Shown in pieces: positions 44,401-52,006 of a DNA stretch of 64,000 nucleotides. The notes beneath the pieces are model-generated. The model did not search any database. It worked only from the letters and a program-made list of their open reading frames with translations, and was not told the DNA's origin. Source of the DNA: Streptomyces sp. Root1304 (GTDB lineage: Bacteria > Actinomycetota > Actinomycetes > Streptomycetales > Streptomycetaceae); the NCBI RefSeq assembly GCF_001426405.1, contig NZ_LMEP01000012.1, positions 634,707 to 698,706 of the forward strand, read 5' to 3'. The number at the start of each line of letters is the position of its first letter. Position 1 is the first letter of the stretch. Both the position numbers and the translations under genes were made by a program.

Positions 44401-44989
44401 GATAGGCGGCGAGCCCGCCCGCGAGGAAGAGCGCGAGGGTCGACACCCCCGCGCTGAACCAGGTCGCGCCCAGCCACTGGCCTCCCAGCCAGCCGAGCCC
44501 CACGCTGTACGAGGCCCAGGTCACGCCCGCCAGCGCCGACCACGGCAGGAACTCCTCGACCCGGCGCTTCGCCGCGCCCGCGCCCAGGGAGACCACGGAG
44601 CGGCCCGCCGGGGCGAAGCGGGCCAGGACGACGAGCAGGCCGCCACCCCGCGTCAGCGCGGTGCCGAGACGTTCCTGCGCCACGGACAGGCGCCTCGACC
44701 GGGCGATGGCCCGGTCGATCCTCGCACCGCCCCTGAGGGCCAGCCGGTACGCCAGGAAGTCGCCCAGCACCGACGCGGAGGCCGCGCAGAGCAGCAGCGG
44801 GAGGATCGAGGGCACGTCGGGGGTGGCCGCCGTGGCCGTCGCCGCCGCCGTGGCGGCGGTGATGACCAGGAAGCCGCTCGGCAGCACCGGCAGGAAGACG
44901 TCGAGCAGGATCGACGCCGCCACCACCGGGTAGATCCACGGTCCGGCGGTGAGCGACCGCAGCGAGCCCAGGCTGTCGAGCAGATTCAC
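44360..44989 (-). CDS. DedA-family membrane protein
   Basis: A 209-residue polytopic protein of the DedA (SNARE-associated/VTT) family, some members of which flip undecaprenyl phosphate or other lipids. It has five hydrophobic segments; the family motif is LARFAPAGRSVVSLGAGAAKRRVEEFLPWS, where the conserved Arg pair and Gly are present, and a reentrant DVFLPVLPSGFLVI early. ATG 44989. Convergent overlap of 41 bp with the DUF2277 gene. Substrate unproven. Confidence 0.87.
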   Translation of the reverse strand: MNLLDSLGSLRSLTAGPWIYPVVAASILLDVFLPVLPSGFLVITAATAAATATAATPDVPSILPLLLCAASASVLGDFLAYRLALRGGARIDRAIARSRRLSVAQERLGTALTRGGGLLVVLARFAPAGRSVVSLGAGAAKRRVEEFLPWSALAGVTWASYSVGLGWLGGQWLGATWFSAGVSTLALFLAGGLAAYLIRRPAAAPATAS

Positions 44990-45203
44990 AGGGCCAGAGC
45001 CTACGCGGACGCGCCGGACCGCCCGCCGGGTGGGTGCGGGAGCGCAGCGGATGCGGCGTGGCGGAGAGGCGGCGGCCGAAGCGGGCTGCGGTCGGCGCGC
45101 CGGGTGCGGTGCCGCGTCGCCGGTGTCCGTGGCCGCGCGAAGGTGTGCGACTTTGCGGGAACGCGGCCGGAGGCACCGGCCGGTGTGGGGTGTTGAGGGG
45201 ACG

Positions 45204-45244
45204 GGAAAGGGCCGGAAGACGCGCTGTGGTTTCCGGCCCCTTCC
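45204..45244 (-). terminator. Terminator downstream of the DoxX gene
   Basis: Fourteen-base arms GGAAAGGGCCGGAA and TTCCGGCCCCTTCC with one mismatch around a 13-base loop; on the minus strand the stem ends in TTTCC. Confidence 0.7.
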
Positions 45245-45256
45245 TGTAGGGCGGGC

Positions 45257-45901
45257 TCAGGCCGTGACCGGCGTTCCCCGCTCCTCGCGCTCCTCCCGCG
45301 CCCCTGCGGTCGTCTCCGTCGAGCCGACCCGGGTGCCGAAGAGCCGGTCCAGGGCCAGGGCGCCGGGGCCGGTGAACACCAGGAGGAGGAAGGACCAGCA
45401 GAACAGGGCCGCCGTCTCGCCGCCGTTCCGCAGCGGGAGGAGGGCCGCGGGCTGGTGGACGTCGAAGTACGCGTACGCCATCGAGCCCGAGGCGAGGAAC
45501 GCGGCGCTCCGGGTGCCGAGACCGGCCAGGACCAGACCACCGGCGGCGAGCTGGATCACGGCCGCGTACCAGCCCGGCCAGGTGCCGGCCGGGACCGTGC
45601 CGCCGCTGCCCGCCGCGCCGCCGAGGATCCCGAAGAGGGCGGCGGCGCCGTGGCAGGCGAAGAGCAGGCCGACGACTATGCGGAACAGGCCGAGCGCGTA
45701 CGGCTGGACGCGGTCCAGGCGGGCCGCGAGACCGTGCGGGGCACTGCCGCGGATCAGGGCGTTCGCTCCGGTCGGGCCGTTCGCCGCGATCGGTCCGGTC
45801 GGGCCGTTCGCTCCGTTCCGGCCGATCGAGGCGCCCGGATCCTTCTGGGCGCTCAGGCTGCTCCGGTCGTTCGGGTCGTTCATGTCGTTCAGGTCGTTCA
45901 T
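45257..45901 (-). CDS. DoxX-family membrane protein with repetitive N-terminus
   Basis: A 214-residue protein. Residues 60-200 form the four-helix DoxX fold (LGLFRIVVGLLFACHGAAALFG, GMAYAYF-type helix, LFCWSFLLLVFTGPG). The first 55 residues are low complexity: NDLNDMNDPND, then ANGPTGPIAANGPTGAN, encoded by short tandem repeats. DoxX proteins link quinone or thiol redox to membrane metabolism, role here unknown. Start at ATG 45901; later ATG codons are possible because of the repeats. A 10-bp palindrome lies 95 bp upstream. Confidence 0.85.
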   Translation of the reverse strand: MNDLNDMNDPNDRSSLSAQKDPGASIGRNGANGPTGPIAANGPTGANALIRGSAPHGLAARLDRVQPYALGLFRIVVGLLFACHGAAALFGILGGAAGSGGTVPAGTWPGWYAAVIQLAAGGLVLAGLGTRSAAFLASGSMAYAYFDVHQPAALLPLRNGGETAALFCWSFLLLVFTGPGALALDRLFGTRVGSTETTAGAREEREERGTPVTA

Positions 45902-45995
45902 GGGGGGACTCCTTCGGCCTGACCTCGTCCGTGGGGTGGACGAGGGGTGGGGACGGAAACCGATGAGGCCGTCAGGTTAGGCACCCCTCAGTAAT

Positions 45996-46005
45996 ACTTG
46001 CAAGT
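45996..46005. promoter_or_regulatory. Palindrome ACTTGCAAGT upstream of DoxX gene
   Basis: A perfect 10-bp palindrome in a locally AT-rich stretch, 95 bp upstream of the DoxX start. Such sites are common for MarR/HxlR-type regulators of redox genes; none is encoded nearby. Confidence 0.4.
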
Positions 46006-46087
46006 TCAACATTCAGCCGTCGGAAAGTGTGTGGTGAGGTTCACTTTTCCGACGGCCGATGTCGACGTGCTGTCAGGGGAGGTGCGT

Positions 46088-46738
46088 TCAGCAGCCGTTG
46101 AGGACCGACTGCAGGGCGCTCTTCTCGGCGGAGTCGACGCTGAGCTTCCAGTAGTACTTCACCTGTACCCACGCGCGGACGTACGTGCAGCGGTAGGCGG
46201 TCCGCGAGGGCAGCCACTTCGCCGGGTCGAGGTCGCCCTTCGCCTGGTTGACGTTGTCGGTGACCGCGATGAGCTGCGGCCGCGTCAGGTCGTTCGCGAA
46301 GGACTGGCGCTGCGCGGTGGTCCACGAGGAGGCGCCCGAGCGCCAGGCCTCGGCGAGCGGGACCATGTGGTCGATGTCGAGGTCGGACGCGGCGGTCCAG
46401 GTGGCCCCGTCGTACTCCGAGTACCAGCTTCCGCTGACGGAGGCGCAGTTGGAGTCCGTGACGACGTTCACGCCGTCGCGCTTCAGGACGGTCTCGCGCG
46501 TGTTGCAGGTGCCGGACTGAGTGATCCAGTGAGGGAAGAGGTCCCGGCTGTAGCCCGAGGTGGAACCTTCCGCCTTCACGGTGAGGGCGGCCAGGTAGGT
46601 GCGCGCCGTCGCGGCGCTGACCGGAGTGGGCATGGCGGCCTGGGCGGTCGGGGCGGTGGCGAGGACGCCGGTGAGGGAGAGGGCGGCGGAGGCGGCGAGG
46701 ACGGTGAGTCGACGCGCGTAGACGTTACCGACGGGCAT
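46088..46738 (-). CDS. Secreted HNH-type nuclease (GmrSD/DUF1524-like)
   Basis: A 216-residue exported protein: signal peptide (RRLTVLAASAALSLTGVLAT) ending near TAQAA, then a C-terminal HNH domain with LDIDHMVPLAEAW and later LIAVTDNVNQAKGDLDPAKWLP, which supply the His and Asn residues. Cys pairs (GTCNTRE, DSNCAS, YRCTY, NGC) suit an extracellular enzyme. Secreted nucleases of this type scavenge nucleic acids. ATG 46738. Confidence 0.9.
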   Translation of the reverse strand: MPVGNVYARRLTVLAASAALSLTGVLATAPTAQAAMPTPVSAATARTYLAALTVKAEGSTSGYSRDLFPHWITQSGTCNTRETVLKRDGVNVVTDSNCASVSGSWYSEYDGATWTAASDLDIDHMVPLAEAWRSGASSWTTAQRQSFANDLTRPQLIAVTDNVNQAKGDLDPAKWLPSRTAYRCTYVRAWVQVKYYWKLSVDSAEKSALQSVLNGC

Positions 46739-47050
46739 GTGAACTCCCTTGAGGTGGGGGGACTTTGGCAGGTGCCGTCCCCGCGTGGGGTGCCGGGCGA
46801 CGGCCCGTTCATCGTGGCGGCGCGAGGTTTCCGTGGGGGGTGCGCCAGGTAACAGAGTGGCGACATGGACACGTCACATCAAGGGGTGTGACGTGTCCTG
46901 ACGGAGCGCCAGATTCCGCCGGGTGTCACGGGAAGGGCGGATCCCCGCCGGGAGACGGCGGTCGCGTGCGGGCGTCGAGGGCGCGTATCGCGGGCGTATC
47001 GAAAATCGCATACGCCGTCGCAACGGCCCACCGTCTCTGATGGAGGAGGC
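46739..47050. promoter_or_regulatory. Divergent region with a 12-bp perfect inverted repeat
   Basis: This 312-bp gap between the nuclease and VanZ-family genes holds no gene I can support. Its main feature is GGACACGTCACA (46867-46878) repeated as TGTGACGTGTCC (46887-46898), an exact inverted repeat with an 8-base spacer; there is no T-run after it. It is more likely an operator or mRNA hairpin than a terminator. Confidence 0.6.
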
Positions 47051-47890
47051 ATGAACCACAACGCACCCGTGTCGGCCCCGCCGCCCCGCCGCGCGCGCGG
47101 GATCGTGCTCGCCGGTCTCGCGGCCCTCGCGGTCCTCGGCCTGGGGAGCGTCCTGTTTCCGCTGCGCAGGATGCTCATGATGCCCGCCTCGCGGTGCATG
47201 GCCTTCCAGTGGCACGGCTGCTACGACACGTTCAACGGTGTGGTGCTCATGACCCTGGTCACGGTGCCGTTGGCGGTGCTGGTGGCCTGGGCCCTGGCGC
47301 GCCGTCGGCGCGCGGCCGGTGTCGCGTCGGCGTGGCGGCTGTCGCTGGCCGAGGTGGGCATGGTCCACGGGACGGTGCCGTTCCTGTGGCTGACGATGAT
47401 GCCCGGCGCCGGCGCCGGTGTCGTCCCCGGCCGGTTCAGCCTGGTGCCGCTGCGGGACCTGGCCACGATGGGGGTGCTCGGGATCGTCGGCAACCTGCTG
47501 GTCCTCGCGTCCCTCGGGTTCTTCGCCCCGATGCGGTTCGCCGCGGTGGCGTCCGTACCGCGCGTCCTGGCGCTCGGCGCGGGCTGCTCGGTCCTGGTCG
47601 AGACGGCGCAGTACGTCCTGCGCCTCGACCGGGTGTCCTCTGTGGACGACGTACTCGTCAACACGGCCGGCTGCGTCCTGGCGGCGCTGGCCTCACGCCG
47701 CTGGTGGCGCCGCACCATGCCGGAGGCCGAGCCCGTACGGCTCCGGGACGGGCGGCCCGACCTCCGGAACGTCGCGGCGGAGGCCGAGCCCGTACCCCTC
47801 CGGGGTGATCGGCCCGACCCCCGGACGGCCGTCGGACCCGACCCCGGCGCAGCCGACGGCCTCGGGCGCCGCCCCACGGACACGACCTAG
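47051..47890 (+). CDS. VanZ-family membrane protein
   Basis: A 279-residue protein with about five membrane helices. VanZ-like features are the NTFNG/DTFNGVVLM segment, the helix pair around GNLLVLASLGFFAP and the motif ETAQYVLRLDRVSSVDDVLVNTAGCVLA. The C-terminal 70 residues are an Arg/Pro/Asp-rich cytoplasmic tail with two near-repeats (EAEPVRLRDGRPDLR and EAEPVPLRGDRPDPR). It lies only 9 bp before the VanR-like gene, which suggests co-transcription. VanZ proteins give low-level teicoplanin resistance in some bacteria; the role here is not known. Confidence 0.85.
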   Translation: MNHNAPVSAPPPRRARGIVLAGLAALAVLGLGSVLFPLRRMLMMPASRCMAFQWHGCYDTFNGVVLMTLVTVPLAVLVAWALARRRRAAGVASAWRLSLAEVGMVHGTVPFLWLTMMPGAGAGVVPGRFSLVPLRDLATMGVLGIVGNLLVLASLGFFAPMRFAAVASVPRVLALGAGCSVLVETAQYVLRLDRVSSVDDVLVNTAGCVLAALASRRWWRRTMPEAEPVRLRDGRPDLRNVAAEAEPVPLRGDRPDPRTAVGPDPGAADGLGRRPTDTT

Positions 47891-47899
47891 GCTTCAGAC

Positions 47900-48697
47900 A
47901 TGCGCGTACTGATCGTGGAGGACGAGCCCTATCTGGCCGAGGCCGTCCGTGACGGTCTCCGGCTGGAGGCGATCGCCGCCGACATCGCCGGTGACGGCGA
48001 CACCGCCCTGGAACTGCTCGGCGTCAACGCGTACGACCTCGCCGTCCTCGACCGCGACATCCCCGGGCCCTCCGGCGACGAGGTGGCCCGGCGCATCGTC
48101 GCCTCCGGCAGTGGCATCCCGATTCTCATGCTGACCGCCGCCGACCGGATCGACGACAAGGCCTCCGGGTTCGCGCTCGGCGCCGACGACTACCTCACCA
48201 AACCGTTCGAGCTGCGCGAGCTGGTCATGCGGCTGCGCGCGCTCGACCGCCGGCGCGCGTACGTCCGGCCCCCGGTCCGTGAGATCGCGGGCCTGCGGGT
48301 CGACCCCTTCCGCCGCGAGGTCTTCCGCGACGGACGGTACGTGGCGCTCACCCGTAAGCAGTTCGCCGTGCTCGACGTGCTCGTCGCCGCCGAGGGCGGG
48401 GTCGTCAGCAGCGAGGAGCTGCTGGAACGGGCCTGGGACGAGAACGCCGACCCCCTCACCAACGCCGTCCGCATCACCGTCTCCGCCCTGCGCAAACGGC
48501 TCGGCGAACCCTGGATCATCGCCACGGTGCCGGGCGTCGGCTACCGCATCGACAGCGGGCCGCAGGCCGGCCCGGACCGTCCCGACGCCGGCCGCCCCGA
48601 CAACCCCCGTCCCGACGCCGGCCGCCCCGACAACCCACGCCCCGACAACCCCCGTCCCGACGACACCTGCCCCGACCCGCGCCCCCCGCATGCCTAG
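47900..48697 (+). CDS. VanR-like OmpR-family response regulator
   Basis: A 265-residue regulator. The receiver (EDEPYLAEAVRDGLRLEA, phospho-acceptor Asp in AVLDRDIPGPSGDEVARRI, Lys in LTKPFEL) and winged helix (LTRKQFAVLDVLVAAEGGVVS to IIATVPGVGYRI) closely follow the Streptomyces VanR sequence as I remember it. From about residue 230 a tandem repeat encodes GRPDNPRPDAGRPDNPRPD-type sequence. ATG 47900. Its stop overlaps the kinase start by 8 bp. Confidence 0.9.
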   Translation: MRVLIVEDEPYLAEAVRDGLRLEAIAADIAGDGDTALELLGVNAYDLAVLDRDIPGPSGDEVARRIVASGSGIPILMLTAADRIDDKASGFALGADDYLTKPFELRELVMRLRALDRRRAYVRPPVREIAGLRVDPFRREVFRDGRYVALTRKQFAVLDVLVAAEGGVVSSEELLERAWDENADPLTNAVRITVSALRKRLGEPWIIATVPGVGYRIDSGPQAGPDRPDAGRPDNPRPDAGRPDNPRPDNPRPDDTCPDPRPPHA

Positions 48698-49907
48698 GCG
48701 CCCCGGGCTCAGCGTCCGGATGAAGCTCACCCTCAGCTATGCCGGGTTCCTCGCCGTCGCCGGTGCCCTCCTGCTCGCCGTCGTGTGGGCGTTCCTGCTG
48801 CGCTACGTCCCCGACACCTCGAAGGGCCTGCTCGGGATCTCGCCCAACCGCTACCTTCTCGTGCGGACCTTCGCCCCCGCCGCCGCCATCGCGATGGCCT
48901 TCCTGCTCGTGTTCGGCCTCGTCGGGGGATGGCTCCTCGCCGGACGGATGCTCGCACCGCTCACCCGGATCACGGCCGCCGCGCGGCTGGCGGGGAGCGG
49001 ATCGCTGTCCCACCGAGTCGGCATGGAGGGTCGCAGGGACGAATTCCGCGAACTCGCCGACGCGTTCGACACCATGCTCGAACAGCTGGAGTCCCACGTC
49101 GACGAGCAGCAGCGGTTCGCCGCCAACGCCTCCCACGAGCTGCGCACGCCGCTGGCCATCTCTCAGGCGCTGCTCGATGTCGCCCGCAGGGACCCCACAC
49201 GGGACCGGGCCGAACTCCTCGAACGCCTCCAGGCCGTCAACACCCGCGCGATCGATCTCACCGAGGCGCTCCTGCTGCTCAGCCGCAGCGGGCGCGGGAA
49301 CGTCACCCGCGAGCGCGTCGACCTCTCCCTCGTCGCCGAGGAAGCCGCCGAAACCCTGCTCCCGCTCGCCGAACAGCGCGGGATCACGCTCACCGTCACC
49401 GGCGGAGCGACTCCGGTCGGCGGCTCCGCGCAGCTCCTGCTGCGGATGGTCACGAACCTCGTCCAGAACGCCGTCGTCCACAACCTGCCCGCCGGACCCG
49501 CCGGACCCGCCAGACCCGCCAGACGCGCCGGACGCGCCGGACCCGCCGGACCCGCCGGACGCGCCAGACCCGCCGGGCAGGCAGGGCCCGCCGGACCTGC
49601 CGAACCCGCCGGAGGCATCGTGACGGTGCACACCGAGGCCCGCGGCGACACGGGCGTGCTGCGGGTCGAGAACACCGGCCGTCCGGTGCCGCCGGAGCTG
49701 GTGCCGGCCCTCATCGAACCCTTCCGGCGCGGTACGGAACGCGTCCGCACCGACGAGCACGCCGGAGTCGGTCTCGGTCTGGCCATCGTGCAGAGCATCG
49801 TCCGCGCCCACGACGGGACGCTGGAGCTCGTCCCCCGCCCCGAGGGCGGGCTTCGCGTCACGGTCCGGCTTCCGGGGGCGCCGTCCGGGGGCGAACCGGC
49901 CCGATAG
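48690..49907 (+). CDS. VanS-like sensor kinase with a repeat insertion in the ATPase domain
   Basis: A 405-residue kinase. It follows the Streptomyces VanS pattern: PGLSVRMKLTLSYAGFL (TM1), a short extracytoplasmic loop of about 30 residues, TM2, HAMP (RMLAPLTRITAAARLAGSGS), HisKA with ASHELRTPLAI, then HATPase with N-box TNLVQNAVVHN, G1 VENTGRPVPP and G2 GVGLGLAIV. Between N-box and G1, residues 267-308 are a Gly-Pro-Ala/Arg repeat absent from the VanS proteins I know. No vanH, vanA or vanX genes are in the window, so its targets must be elsewhere or different. Confidence 0.9.
   Translation: MPRRPGLSVRMKLTLSYAGFLAVAGALLLAVVWAFLLRYVPDTSKGLLGISPNRYLLVRTFAPAAAIAMAFLLVFGLVGGWLLAGRMLAPLTRITAAARLAGSGSLSHRVGMEGRRDEFRELADAFDTMLEQLESHVDEQQRFAANASHELRTPLAISQALLDVARRDPTRDRAELLERLQAVNTRAIDLTEALLLLSRSGRGNVTRERVDLSLVAEEAAETLLPLAEQRGITLTVTGGATPVGGSAQLLLRMVTNLVQNAVVHNLPAGPAGPARPARRAGRAGPAGPAGRARPAGQAGPAGPAEPAGGIVTVHTEARGDTGVLRVENTGRPVPPELVPALIEPFRRGTERVRTDEHAGVGLGLAIVQSIVRAHDGTLELVPRPEGGLRVTVRLPGAPSGGEPAR
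49488..49613 (+). repeat. In-frame GC-rich minisatellite inside the VanS-like gene
   Basis: Degenerate 9-bp units built on cgccggacc / cgccagacc over about 126 bp, encoding Pro-Ala-Gly/Arg repeats (residues 267-308). The repeat is a multiple of three and leaves the flanking kinase motifs in frame. Confidence 0.85.
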
Positions 49908-49929
49908 GACGGACCGGAGTCGCGCCGTC

Positions 49930-50598
49930 CTACGCCAGGACGGTCAGCGCGATCGAACCGTCGGCCGTGCGTTCCACCCGCAGCCGGGTGAGGTCGTCGA
50001 CGTGCACGTCCGGTGCGAAGGCCGCCGCGCGCGGGCCCACGCCCACGATCCGCATGCCGGCCGCCCGGCCCGCCTCGATGCCGGCCTCGGAGTCCTCGAA
50101 GACGACGCAGTCCGCCGGGGCGAAGCCCAGCTCGGCCGCTCCCTTGAGGAAGCCCTCCGGGTCCGGCTTGCTCGCGCCGACGCACTCGGCGGTGACGCGG
50201 GTCTCCGGCATCGGCAGCTGCGCCGCGCCCATCCGGGCCTGCGCCAGGGCCTCGTCCGCCGAGGTCACCAGGGCGTGCGGCAGCTCCGCGAGCGCGGCCA
50301 TGAAGGCGGGGGCGCCGGGAACCGGGACGACCCCGTCGAGGTCGGCGGTCTCCTCGGCGAGCATCACCCGGTTGTCGGCGTGGTTCTCGTCCATCGGGCG
50401 GTCCGGGAGGAGGACGGCCATCGTGGCGTACCCCTGTCGGCCGTGGACCACCTTGAGGACCTCGTCCCCGTCGAGGCCCTGCCGGTCGGCCCAGCGGCGC
50501 CAGCAGCGTTCGACGACGGCGTCCGAGTTGACGAGGGTGCCGTCCATGTCGAGGAGGAGGGCGCGGGCGGTGAGCGTTGCCGGGGTGGTGGCGGCCAT
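49930..50598 (-). CDS. HAD-family sugar-phosphatase-like hydrolase
   Basis: A 222-residue phosphatase. Motif I is LLLDMDGTLVNSD (nucleophile Asp17, Asp19), motif II ALVTSADE, motif III GASKPDPEGF, and motif IV VVFEDSEAG. The helical cap and overall pattern match beta-phosphoglucomutase-like phosphatases acting on small sugar phosphates. ATG 50598 lies after GGAG. Convergent with the VanS-like gene, 22 bp apart. Confidence 0.92.
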   Translation of the reverse strand: MAATTPATLTARALLLDMDGTLVNSDAVVERCWRRWADRQGLDGDEVLKVVHGRQGYATMAVLLPDRPMDENHADNRVMLAEETADLDGVVPVPGAPAFMAALAELPHALVTSADEALAQARMGAAQLPMPETRVTAECVGASKPDPEGFLKGAAELGFAPADCVVFEDSEAGIEAGRAAGMRIVGVGPRAAAFAPDVHVDDLTRLRVERTADGSIALTVLA

Positions 50599-50783
50599 CG
50601 GGTCTCCAGAGGGGGTGGCGCGGAGAACGAAGCGGTCCCGCCCACCGGTCAGGGTTTCGCGGGCGGGGCCACTTTGTTTTTCCACGATACAAAACCGAGG
50701 GCGGTCTTGGCCAACCGGTCCGCATGCCGGTCGCATGCCGGTCCGCGCCCGGCCCCGCGCGGCCCGGCCCCGCGCCCCGGTCC

Positions 50784-51848
50784 TCAGATGTAGGGCGTGT
50801 ACCGCTCCAGCACCTCGCGCGTGTGCGGGCCGTACACCCCGCCCGGGTCGCCCTGGATGTACATGTACGACTGGTAGAGCCACACCGCCTCCTGCACGCC
50901 GCTGTCGTACTTGCCGTCGGCGCGGTCGTCGTACACCCCGACCTCGGTCAGCCGCCGCTGGAGGTCCCTTACCTCCGGCCCCGACGAGCCGAGGCTCAGC
51001 GTCAGGCCCTTCTCGGGCTCCTCCTTCGTCTTCGTGGGGGACGGCGTCGTCGCCGGCGTCGTCGTCGGCGGTGCGACCGGGTTCTCGGGAGAGGCGGTCG
51101 CCGGAGGCGCCGCCGCGCCGGTCGTGGTCGCCGAGGGGCTCGGCGAGGCGGTGGTCCTGGTGGCGGAGGGGGTCGGCGAGGGGGACTCGGAGGTTCGGTG
51201 CGGTGTGGGGGAGGAGGACGTCGGCTCCGGGGCCTCCGAGGACGGGGACGGGGCCTCCGAGACGGCGAGGTTCAGGGACGCGCTCGTGGTCACCTCGGGC
51301 ACGGCCGCCCGGTCGTCGGTCTCCTCGCCGCCGCCGAGCACGGCCGCCGCGAGCGCGGCGGTGCCCGCCACGGCGACGGCGGCCACCGCCGCGACGAGCA
51401 CGCCCCGCTTGCGCCCCCGCCGCGCCACGACCGGAGCCGGCGGTACGTCGCCGACGCCGCGCAGCAGGAGCGGCATGGTCTCGGACGGGTCGCCGCCGCC
51501 GATCGGCCCACCCGCGTCGGCCTGGTGGTCCCCGCCCGCGGCCCCGGCCCCGGGGTGGAAGCCGACCGGGGCCGCCTCCATCGGAAACGTCTCCGCCGCC
51601 GCGTCGCCCGGATACGGCCGGATCGCCGCAAGCTGGGCCGTCGGCGGGTCCCCGCTCCCGGAGGCACTCCAGGAGCCGCTTTCGTGCGCACCCCCCGCCC
51701 CGTACGCGGCCCCCTCGTCCGGCGAGTCCAGCGTCACGTACGGCCTGATTCTGAGCGGGTCGAAGTCCTCCGCCGCCGCTATCTCCGCCTGGGCGCAGGC
51801 GCAGCCAGGTCTTTGTACACCGCATTCAGGACAGACGTGTCCGGTCAT
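50784..51848 (-). CDS. Membrane protein with zinc-ribbon-like start and peptidoglycan-binding end
   Basis: A 354-residue protein. It starts with a Cys-rich stretch (MTGHVCPECGVQRPGCACAQ), then a disordered cytoplasmic region, one membrane helix (GVLVAAVAAVAVAGTAALAAAVLGG, about residue 150), a long Ser/Thr/Pro spacer and a C-terminal peptidoglycan-binding domain (SLGSSGPEVRDLQRRLTEVGVY and YDSGVQEAVWLYQSYMYIQG). It could link an inner regulatory domain with the cell wall. Such fusions are known in Streptomyces but without assigned function. Confidence 0.85.
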   Translation of the reverse strand: MTGHVCPECGVQRPGCACAQAEIAAAEDFDPLRIRPYVTLDSPDEGAAYGAGGAHESGSWSASGSGDPPTAQLAAIRPYPGDAAAETFPMEAAPVGFHPGAGAAGGDHQADAGGPIGGGDPSETMPLLLRGVGDVPPAPVVARRGRKRGVLVAAVAAVAVAGTAALAAAVLGGGEETDDRAAVPEVTTSASLNLAVSEAPSPSSEAPEPTSSSPTPHRTSESPSPTPSATRTTASPSPSATTTGAAAPPATASPENPVAPPTTTPATTPSPTKTKEEPEKGLTLSLGSSGPEVRDLQRRLTEVGVYDDRADGKYDSGVQEAVWLYQSYMYIQGDPGGVYGPHTREVLERYTPYI

Positions 51849-52006
51849 GATGGGTTCCCCTCCCCGATACCACTGCGAGCGATTATGCAGCCCGCCCCTT
51901 TCGAGTGGGCGAACAGTCGTGCCCTCCGCAGGCCATAACCGGACATTCGGACCAGGATGAAGGGGCCGTACGAGGTCGGTCCGAGGAGACGCCGGAGGAG
52001 ACGCCC

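Noticed and set aside
45981-46000. Iron-box (DmdR/IdeR) site upstream of the DoxX gene
   Set aside because: GTTAGGCACCCCTCAGTAA has only a partial resemblance to the TTAGGTTAGGCTAACCTAA consensus; the right half does not fit.
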